Positions 7,110 through 12,299 of a stretch of 12,299 bases of DNA are shown in pieces. The notes beneath the pieces are model-generated. The model had not been told where the DNA came from. It was given only the letters and a program-made list of their open reading frames with translations, and did no database searches. Numbering within the stretch: the first letter of the stretch is position 1; every line of letters starts with the position of its first letter. The DNA is taken from the NCBI GenBank assembly GCA_025353235.1, contig JANXQZ010000001.1, positions 1-12,299 on the forward strand. Reading direction: 5' to 3'. This stretch comes from Bryobacterales bacterium. GTDB lineage: Bacteria; Acidobacteriota; Terriglobia; Bryobacterales; Bryobacteraceae. The position numbers were made by a program, and so were the translations under genes.

Positions 7110-8737
7110 ACGTCTCTCGAATTGGTCACAGCCGATGTAGCGGCTCCGTAGTCAATGCCAGTCGCAGAAAATAGTTGAGGAGCCGTGGAGGTTCCCACGC
7201 TCAAGGAGCCTGGAATTGCGAAGCCGCTGAACGAAGAACTAACCGGGAGACTCAGCAGCACCACTGGAGGAACCGTAAAACTCCCGTCGTTGACTCGCGC
7301 CCGACAGGTAAAACTCGCGCCGATCACCTTGCTATCGCTTGAGATGGCGAAACTGCCGCCTCCAATGTTGACGTAAGCGCTCGGGTCGCCGCCGGACCAG
7401 GTCACCTGAACGCCACTCCCTCGATTTACAGTGCTTACGGCAGCCTGGTTAGTCCAGATCAACGGCTGCGGAACGTTGACCGAAGTGGTGAATGCGCCAA
7501 CATCGGCCCCGCCAGTACCCGTGAAGGTGTACTTGCCCGGATCCAGATAATTGCCAACGGACGTGTCGCCCAGCATCGAGCTATAGAATCCGGTTTGGTC
7601 TGAGCCCGGCAACTTGGACAAGGTCCGCATGCCGCTCGGCCCATTGATGCTGATGGAGGGGCCGGCATCCAGTCCCTGGAAGGAAAAATCACCCAGACTG
7701 CTGGTCAATACGCCCGAGATAGTGGTCACAGTGCATGCCCCAAATGACACGCTGTCCACTAAGAACGCAGGGAACCCACCCACCGGCAGCTTGAACTTCA
7801 AGAAAGTGGCGCTTCCACCGTCTGACTTCTTGATTCCGGCGCCGATCCCTCCGATCCCCGATGATTGGGTAATCGAGCGCGTCAGGCTCACTACTCCGAC
7901 GGATACGTTAGGCCCGCTGAAAATAGTCGGAAGGTCCATCCCGCTGGCGCTAACGCAAGTCCGCCCGCTGGCGGCCACCGCGATGCTGGTGAAGTTGCTG
8001 ACGGTGTTGCCGATTTTTACCACGACTGGAACGTTGCACGACTCAACGCCAGCGGGCACCACGAACGCGATTTGGTCGAGACCCGTGCAGCAGCCTGATC
8101 GTCCCCGGTAAGCGATAGCCGCCTGCTTGCCGCCGATATAGACCTCAACCGGGATGCTCGTCTGATCGCCTGGGAGCGGGCCACCCGCCTCGTTGCCTTT
8201 CACTGGACCGAGACCCGTTCCCCAGATAAGGAGCGTCTCGCCCGGATTCGCCGCTTTCGCCAGGCCCACGAGGCCATAGTCGGCAAAGGTCACAATTCCT
8301 GCGCCACTGCCAGCTTGGTTCACCGCAAAAATTCCAAAGCTGTTCTGAACCACCGTAATCGGCGCGGGGTCACTGGTTTGGCCGTTGTAGCTGACCGTGA
8401 TTGTGCCGGTTCCCACGGGAGTGGCTGAAGGCAGAACCGCCGCGAACTGGGCCGCCGAAGTGTAGATCATGATTGCATCCACGGACGTGCCGCCGATCGA
8501 AACCTTGACGGACGTTCCGCTCAAGTTAGTTGCAAGCGGATAATTGGAAGCCTGGACCAGGCTTGACGATCCCATGTTCGCGCCGTAGCCGACAAACATG
8601 GACCCCTCCGCAATCGATGAGTTAGGCAGACCCGGAACGGCGTTGCTGGCCGCGTTTACCACTGCTGAAACCGTGGGCTGCGCGATCGCGATCGCTCCAG
8701 AAAATAGAATTGGAAACCAAGTACAGATGAATTTCAC
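7097..8737 (-). CDS. Secreted protein with Solibacter-type TIGR03437 domain
   Basis: The GTG at 8737 is chosen because a full AGGAGG lies 7 nt upstream. The 546-residue product has a signal peptide (MKFICTWFPILFSGAIAIA, cleavage near residue 19-20). Residues about 22-255 carry features typical of TIGR03437, a domain expanded in Solibacter and relatives: VVNAASNAVPGLPNSSIAEG, AAQFAAVLPSATPVGTGT, NPGETLLIWGTGLGPV and a GCC...DQIAFVVP...SCNVPV segment with cysteines at 216, 217 and 234 that could form a disulfide. The remaining 290 residues are Gly/Ser/Val-rich beta-type sequence I do not recognise, including LDPGKYTFTGTGGADVGAF and another cysteine pair. Likely exported and possibly surface-exposed; the biochemical role is unknown. 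In many family members the domain is near the C-terminus; here it is N-terminal. It is convergent with the YhaM-like gene and divergent from the sigma operon. Confidence 0.82.
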   Translation of the reverse strand: MKFICTWFPILFSGAIAIAQPTVSAVVNAASNAVPGLPNSSIAEGSMFVGYGANMGSSSLVQASNYPLATNLSGTSVKVSIGGTSVDAIMIYTSAAQFAAVLPSATPVGTGTITVSYNGQTSDPAPITVVQNSFGIFAVNQAGSGAGIVTFADYGLVGLAKAANPGETLLIWGTGLGPVKGNEAGGPLPGDQTSIPVEVYIGGKQAAIAYRGRSGCCTGLDQIAFVVPAGVESCNVPVVVKIGNTVSNFTSIAVAASGRTCVSASGMDLPTIFSGPNVSVGVVSLTRSITQSSGIGGIGAGIKKSDGGSATFLKFKLPVGGFPAFLVDSVSFGACTVTTISGVLTSSLGDFSFQGLDAGPSISINGPSGMRTLSKLPGSDQTGFYSSMLGDTSVGNYLDPGKYTFTGTGGADVGAFTTSVNVPQPLIWTNQAAVSTVNRGSGVQVTWSGGDPSAYVNIGGGSFAISSDSKVIGASFTCRARVNDGSFTVPPVVLLSLPVSSSFSGFAIPGSLSVGTSTAPQLFSATGIDYGAATSAVTNSRDVTYQ

Positions 8738-8744
8738 AAGTTCG

Positions 8745-8750
8745 CCTCCT
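8745..8750 (-). promoter_or_regulatory. Strong Shine-Dalgarno for the TIGR03437 gene
   Basis: The minus strand reads AGGAGG at 8750-8745, followed by 7 nt (CGAACTT) and GTG at 8737. It is the best ribosome binding site in the window and settles the non-ATG start. Confidence 0.8.
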
Positions 8751-8758
8751 GCTTCACC

Positions 8759-8782
8759 ATGATACGTGGGATGATACGCAGG
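8759..8782. repeat. Tandem 12-bp direct repeat in divergent promoter region
   Basis: ATGATACGTGGG (8759-8770) is followed immediately by ATGATACGCAGG (8771-8782), a 10/12 match. On the minus strand each unit contains TATCAT, a 5/6 match to a -10 element, but I find no good -35 for either. It could bind a regulator on one face of the helix or be a small duplication. Confidence 0.5.
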
Positions 8783-8784
8783 AA

Positions 8785-8803
8785 CGGAAGCGTGACGTTT
8801 CCG
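8785..8803. promoter_or_regulatory. Near-palindrome upstream of the ECF sigma gene, candidate operator
   Basis: CGGAAGCG (8785-8792) and CGTTTCCG (8796-8803) form an inverted repeat around a TGA centre, with 7 of 8 pairs canonical and one G-T. It lies 77 nt before the chosen sigma start and 48 nt before the TIGR03437 start. It may bind a regulator of one or both genes. The overlapping GGAAC at 8781-8785 resembles an ECF -35, but no matching -10 was seen at 15-18 nt. Confidence 0.35.
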
Positions 8804-8879
8804 GGGTTGGTCCGTCCAATATCCATTGCAGGGGAATACATCAGCAATTGCCGCGACTATGGCTCAAACGGCCGTCAGG

Positions 8880-9449
8880 ATGGATGAGTCAGCGCTGATT
8901 CGTGCGGCTCAAGCCGGCGACCAGAGCGCCTTTGAGCAGTTGGTGCGTCAATACGACCAATCCGTGCTCCGTCTGGCTTTGAATTTGCTTCGGTCGCCCG
9001 AAGACGCCAACGACGTTTATCAGGAAGCGTTTCTGCGCGTTTTCCGGAATTTGCACAACTTTCGATTCGATTGCAGCTTTCATACCTGGTTGTATCGAAT
9101 CGTCACCAACCTTTGTCTCGACGCACTGCGAAAGCGCCGCGTGCGCAAAGAAGAGACCACCGTGGTGGAGACGAGCGACGGGGTGCTGGATCGGATGGAT
9201 ACCGTCGAAGAGAGCCGGGCCCATGGCAATCCGCAGCGTCAACTGATGAGTAATGAACTGAAGGGCCGGATTCGCCAAGTGCTGGAAGGCCTGACCCCGC
9301 GTGAACGCATGGTGTTCGAATTGAGGCACTATCAAGGAATGAGGTTGCGCGCCATCGGTGAAACCCTAGGGACGTCTGAAGAAGCCGCGAAAAATTGTCT
9401 GTTTCGCGCGACCCAGAAAATGCGCGCGTCGTTGGGGGACTTCGTATGA
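8880..9449 (+). CDS. ECF (group 4) sigma-70 family RNA polymerase sigma factor
   Basis: From the ATG at 8880 the product is 189 residues. Region sigma2 (about 15-88) contains SAFEQLVRQYDQSVLRLALNLL, the acidic core-binding stretch SPEDANDVYQEAFLRVF and the -10 recognition part FDCSFHTWLYRIVTNLCLD followed by a basic RKRRVRKE. Region sigma4 (about 125-182) contains VLEGLTPRERMVFELRHYQG and a helix-turn-helix (LRAIGETLGTSEEAAKNCLF). Sigma3 is absent, as in ECF factors. The start is uncertain: a TTG at 8826 and an ATG at 8859 are in frame upstream, and none of the three has a good ribosome binding site. 8880 is preferred because the sigma2 helix then begins near the N-terminus, as is usual. The stop overlaps the start of the anti-sigma gene. 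It directs RNA polymerase to an envelope or stress regulon probably including this operon. Confidence 0.92.
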   Translation: MDESALIRAAQAGDQSAFEQLVRQYDQSVLRLALNLLRSPEDANDVYQEAFLRVFRNLHNFRFDCSFHTWLYRIVTNLCLDALRKRRVRKEETTVVETSDGVLDRMDTVEESRAHGNPQRQLMSNELKGRIRQVLEGLTPRERMVFELRHYQGMRLRAIGETLGTSEEAAKNCLFRATQKMRASLGDFV

Positions 9450-10366
9450 CGTGCGAAGAAGTTCGCAATAACCTTCCGCTGTTTTTGTACGGGGAGCTGT
9501 CGTTCGATGCAGAGGACCAATTGGAGTCCCACCTCGACGAGTGCGAACTTTGCCGCAGCGACCTGGCGCGCGAGAGGACCTTGCACGCTGCATTCGACCA
9601 CGCCGAGCTTACCGTGACTTCGGACGCGCTGCGCGCTTCCCGTCAGGAATTTCAAAGCCGCTTGTCCGCCTCGGCGAAGGGCCACGACTCTTTCTGGGGC
9701 AATTTGCGGGAGATGTTCACCGTCAAATTCCACATGCCGTCGGTGGCCCAGCCGATCGGCGCGCTGGCTTTGGTGGCCATGGGTTTCTTCGGCGCGCGCT
9801 TCGTTCCTGCGGGAGCTCTCGGTGGGTTCGTATCAGCGGGAGTCGCAGATCCGATTGCATCGCGGGTGCGCTATGTCGAGCCTGAAGCGTCGGGAAGAAT
9901 CCAGATTGTGGTGGAGGAAACCAGGCAGCGAACGCTCACGGGCAATATGGGCGACGAGCGAATCCAGCGGCTTCTGCTGACTGCTGCGAAAGATCCGGCA
10001 GATCCGGGCCTCCGAGTGGAGTCTATGGATTTGCTGAAGAGCCGCCCTGAAATGGCGGATGTTCGCAGTGCGCTCCTATACGCATTGCGGCACGATGCCA
10101 ACGCTGGAGTTCGGCTGAAGGCGCTGGAAGGTTTGAAGGGCTCGGCGGGCGATCCCGAAGTGCGCCAGACTTTGTCGCAGGTCCTGCTTGCGGATAAGAA
10201 TCCGGGTGTGCGAACGCAGGTGATCGATCTTCTGATTCAACAGAAAGAGCAGCCTCAAATGGTGGGAGTGCTTCAGGAGCTGATGCGCAAGGAAGATAAC
10301 GGCTATGTCCGGATGAGGTGCCAGAAGGCCCTGCATGACATGAAAGCCTCGGTTGAGTCGTTCTAG
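9446..10366 (+). CDS. Membrane anti-sigma factor: zinc-finger N-terminus plus HEAT-like repeats
   Basis: The ATG at 9446 overlaps the sigma stop (ATGA) and has GGGGGA 6 nt upstream. The 306-residue protein starts with an anti-sigma zinc-finger domain: C3, then H29-x3-C33-x2-C36 (SHLDECELC), the ZAS/zf-HC2 pattern that binds ECF sigma factors. A probable transmembrane segment follows at about 101-121 (QPIGALALVAMGFFGARFV). After a linker, residues about 165-300 form helical HEAT-like repeats, seen as PADPGLRVESMDLLK, HDANAGVRLKALEGLKG, DPEVRQTLSQVLL and NPGVRTQVIDLL. Inferred topology: zinc finger in the cytoplasm holding the sigma factor, HEAT repeats in the periplasm as sensor or docking surface. 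This larger C-terminal part distinguishes it from short anti-sigma factors. HEAT assignment rests on the recurring D-x-x-V/L-R pattern. Confidence 0.85.
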   Translation: MTCEEVRNNLPLFLYGELSFDAEDQLESHLDECELCRSDLARERTLHAAFDHAELTVTSDALRASRQEFQSRLSASAKGHDSFWGNLREMFTVKFHMPSVAQPIGALALVAMGFFGARFVPAGALGGFVSAGVADPIASRVRYVEPEASGRIQIVVEETRQRTLTGNMGDERIQRLLLTAAKDPADPGLRVESMDLLKSRPEMADVRSALLYALRHDANAGVRLKALEGLKGSAGDPEVRQTLSQVLLADKNPGVRTQVIDLLIQQKEQPQMVGVLQELMRKEDNGYVRMRCQKALHDMKASVESF

Positions 10367-10398
10367 CAGCCTGCTCCAGAAACGAGATTCAAGCATTG

Positions 10399-11565
10399 AT
10401 GAAGGCGCTCATTCCATTCTTGAGTATCGTTAGCCTCGCGACCGCCCAACCACCGATCACGCGCGATGGGTCCGACTGGCTGCAGATCCAGACTGGGACT
10501 ATTCCGCTCGACCCAACCGGGCGCGTTCATATTTCGACCGAGGGATCGGTTGTACTTCGCGGTCTGGAGGGGAACGGCCCAGTCACCTATACATTGAAAA
10601 CGCGGGTACGTTCGAGTTCGCACACTGACGCGGAAGTGTCGATGCGCGATTTCCAGTTGAGGATGAAGGTTTTCGGCACGATGCTGGCGCTCGAGTTGGC
10701 CACGCCTCGCCGGGTAATGCATTCCGCAGAGCTGTCCATAGTGGTGCCGAACAGTCTGCGGGAAGCGATCGTCACAACGCTGGGCGGGAATGTGACGGCT
10801 TCCGATCTAGCCTGCCATTTGCAAGTTGAAACAGCGGCTGGGCGCATCGAGCTGGAACGGCTTGGTGCGGGTGTCTCGCTCAAGACTGGCGGGGGCGAGG
10901 TTCGGATCGGTCGAGTGGCGGGAGGGGTTCGCTGCTTCTCGGGCGGTGGCAACATCCGGGTGGATTCGGTTGGACGCGAGTCCTGGTTTGAAACGGCGGG
11001 CGGCGATATCGTTATCCACAATAGCGAAGGAACGGTCCATGCTTCAACCGGCGGCGGCAACGTGCAAGTGGATCGGTCCGCAGGCGAGGTCTACGCGCAC
11101 ACTGCCGGCGGTGTAATCGAGGTGCGCGAGGCAGCGGGATTGGTGACGGCGGACAACTCCGGCGGCGCGATTCAAGTGAGCGCGTCGAAGGGAGTTCGTT
11201 GTGAATCGAGCGCGGGCGCCATCCGGCTCAAAAACATCGGGGGTGGTTCTGTGCGTGCCACCACCGCCATGGGCAACATACTGGCCGAACTTCTCTCAGC
11301 CACCAGAATCGAGGATTCGCTGCTCAGTACCAGCTCTGGTGACATTACTGTTTTTCTACCGTCCAATACGCCAGTGACGGTTGAGGCCAGAAACGAGTCT
11401 ACGGGCGGGCGGGGAATAGTCTCTGATTTTCCGCAAATACGGGTCCGCCCGGCTGGGATGAACAGCGGGCTTGCCGTGCTGGCCCAAGGCGCGCTGAATG
11501 GCGGTGGTCCGATTCTTCGGATCTACGTATCGGGCGGGACCATCTACCTTCGCCGTCAGAAATAA
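10399..11565 (+). CDS. Secreted DUF4097-type beta-solenoid protein
   Basis: The ATG at 10399 is taken over an adjoining in-frame TTG at 10396. The 388-residue product has a signal peptide (MKALIPFLSIVSLATA, cleavage near 16) and no transmembrane segment after it. An N-terminal beta region (about 25-140) precedes a repeat array at 145-288 made of eight units of exactly 18 residues, each opening with a T/S/N-(A/G/S)-(A/G)-(G/A) turn and a short I-x-V strand (TGGGEVRI, SGGGNIRV, TAGGDIVI, TGGGNVQV, TAGGVIEV). This is the pattern of DUF4097 proteins, predicted to be beta-solenoids, often found beside sigma/anti-sigma or PspC/LiaI genes. The C-terminal part (about 289-388) continues with beta-type sequence. 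The gene starts 32 bp after the anti-sigma gene and ends 21 bp before the PDZ gene, so it is probably in the same operon. No catalytic residues are apparent; likely an envelope structural or signalling protein. Confidence 0.78.
   Translation: MKALIPFLSIVSLATAQPPITRDGSDWLQIQTGTIPLDPTGRVHISTEGSVVLRGLEGNGPVTYTLKTRVRSSSHTDAEVSMRDFQLRMKVFGTMLALELATPRRVMHSAELSIVVPNSLREAIVTTLGGNVTASDLACHLQVETAAGRIELERLGAGVSLKTGGGEVRIGRVAGGVRCFSGGGNIRVDSVGRESWFETAGGDIVIHNSEGTVHASTGGGNVQVDRSAGEVYAHTAGGVIEVREAAGLVTADNSGGAIQVSASKGVRCESSAGAIRLKNIGGGSVRATTAMGNILAELLSATRIEDSLLSTSSGDITVFLPSNTPVTVEARNESTGGRGIVSDFPQIRVRPAGMNSGLAVLAQGALNGGGPILRIYVSGGTIYLRRQK
10831..11262 (+). repeat. Eight tandem 54-bp units coding an 18-residue beta-solenoid
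   Basis: Residues 145-288 of the DUF4097-type protein fall into eight consecutive units of exactly 18 residues without insertions. The unit start is a Gly-rich turn, position 6 is I or V, position 8 is usually V, I or L, and position 13 is usually Gly. The repeats are conserved in protein pattern but divergent in DNA, so they are old structural repeats, not a recent array expansion. Confidence 0.8.
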
Positions 11566-11586
11566 GTCTTCCGGGAGAAATCGATT

Positions 11587-12299
11587 ATGAGGAATTTACT
11601 GCCGATTGGCACGATGATTTTGGCGATGTCGCCCCTGGGCGCGCAAGGCCCACTGCCTCCCCAACCCCCGGAGCCGCCTGAACCCGCCTCCATGCTATTC
11701 GCAATGCGGGGTGCGGCGGGAGGCCAGAGCTACCTGGGTGTGGGGGTCGCCGAGCTGGATTCCAACCGTGGGCATGAGCTGAAGCTCAAGGACACGCATG
11801 GTGTGGAGATCACGCGCATGGATGACGAGAGTGCCGCAGCCAAGGCCGGCGTCAAAGTGGGCGACGTGGTCCTAGAGTATAACGGCGCGCGAGTGGAGGG
11901 CCTGGAACAATTCATGCGCTTTGTCCGGGAGACTCCGGTCGGCCGCGAAGTAAAGCTTTTGGTCAGCCGAAATGGCGCTGCGCAGGCAATTCCGGTCGTC
12001 ATGGGATCGCGTAAATCCGGCGTGGTTCTAAGCCACGGCGGGGATACTTGGTTCGACATGCCCAACGTTCCAATGCCTGACATTCCGCGCGTGTTTACCA
12101 CCTGGAGCAGTTCCATGTTGGGGATCGAAGCGGAATCGCTCACCAAGCAATTGGCTGGGTATTTTGGGGTCAAAGAAGGGGTTCTCGTCAGATCGGTAGT
12201 GAAGGAGTCCGCGGCGGAAAAGGCTGGCATCAAGGCTGGGGATATTCTGGTGAAAATAGACCAGACCGCCGTCACAACGCCGGGGGAGGTCACGAGCGC
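11587..12299 (+). CDS. Secreted two-PDZ-domain protein (3' end off window)
   Basis: The ATG at 11587 has GGGAG 9 nt upstream. 237 codons are visible without a stop. A signal peptide (MRNLLPIGTMILAMSPLGAQ) leads into a short Pro-rich linker (PLPPQPPEPPEP). PDZ domain 1 spans about 48-140, with YLGVGV as the carboxylate-binding loop and ESAAAKAGVKVGDVVLEYNG as the typical second half. A spacer (about 141-175) precedes PDZ domain 2 at about 176-237+, with MLGIEAE, VKEGVLV and ESAAEKAGIKAGDILVKID. There is no trypsin-like protease domain before the PDZ pair, and the first ~48 residues leave no room for one, so this is not a DegP/HtrA protease unless catalysis lies downstream. Its place behind a sigma/anti-sigma pair suggests that it binds C-termini of misfolded envelope proteins or regulates a protease. 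Function is inferred only. Confidence 0.82.
   Translation, partial: MRNLLPIGTMILAMSPLGAQGPLPPQPPEPPEPASMLFAMRGAAGGQSYLGVGVAELDSNRGHELKLKDTHGVEITRMDDESAAAKAGVKVGDVVLEYNGARVEGLEQFMRFVRETPVGREVKLLVSRNGAAQAIPVVMGSRKSGVVLSHGGDTWFDMPNVPMPDIPRVFTTWSSSMLGIEAESLTKQLAGYFGVKEGVLVRSVVKESAAEKAGIKAGDILVKIDQTAVTTPGEVTS

Noticed and set aside
4451..8694. GCGATCGCGATCG at 4451-4463 and 8682-8694 (HIP1-like octamer)
   Set aside because: Both copies encode Ala-Ile-Ala stretches (TIAIAD and AIAIAQ) in unrelated genes; two copies are not enough to claim a dispersed element.
8781..8816. GGAAC followed by CGTC as a possible ECF autoregulated promoter
   Set aside because: The spacing is 27 nt, not the 15-18 nt expected between ECF -35 and -10 elements.

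Overview
The window looks like chromosomal DNA of an acidobacterium, most likely from the Solibacter/Bryobacter side of the phylum. The strongest marker is the secreted protein at 7097-8737, whose N-terminal part has the hallmark sequence of the Solibacter paralogous domain TIGR03437. GC-rich coding sequence and an ECF sigma / anti-sigma / DUF4097 / PDZ gene string fit the same assignment. Taxonomy is inferred from family resemblance only. I see no mobile element, CRISPR array, tRNA or rRNA.

Region 1 (1-4668, minus strand) is the most notable part. It holds three tightly coupled genes: an OmcA/MtrC-like decaheme cytochrome (ten CXXCH), a periplasmic MtrA/DmsE-like decaheme cytochrome (ten CXXCH) and an MtrB/PioB-like outer-membrane beta-barrel that runs off the left edge. 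The genes overlap by 14 nt and then by an ATGA junction. Together they encode all three parts of an MtrCAB-type conduit that moves electrons across the outer membrane. No inner-membrane quinol dehydrogenase (CymA-like) is in the window.

Region 2 (4669-4831) is a divergent intergenic region with a plausible minus-strand promoter whose -35 overlaps a 7-bp dyad. Rightward lie a SurA-like periplasmic chaperone/parvulin (4832-5968) and, 3 bp later, a YhaM-like OB-fold + HD 3'-5' exoribonuclease (5972-7075).

Region 3 (7097-8737, minus) is the TIGR03437 secreted protein, convergent with the YhaM-like gene; a hairpin spans the junction. It has an AGGAGG ribosome binding site that fixes a GTG start. 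The next divergent gap (8738-8879) carries a tandem 12-bp repeat and a 19-bp near-palindrome.

Region 4 (8880-12299, plus) is a four-gene unit: an ECF sigma factor, its overlapping membrane anti-sigma factor with a zinc-finger N-terminus and HEAT-like repeats C-terminally, a secreted DUF4097-type protein with eight exact-length 18-residue repeats, and a secreted two-PDZ protein cut by the right edge. It reads as an envelope-sensing regulon: sigma/anti-sigma control plus exported effectors.
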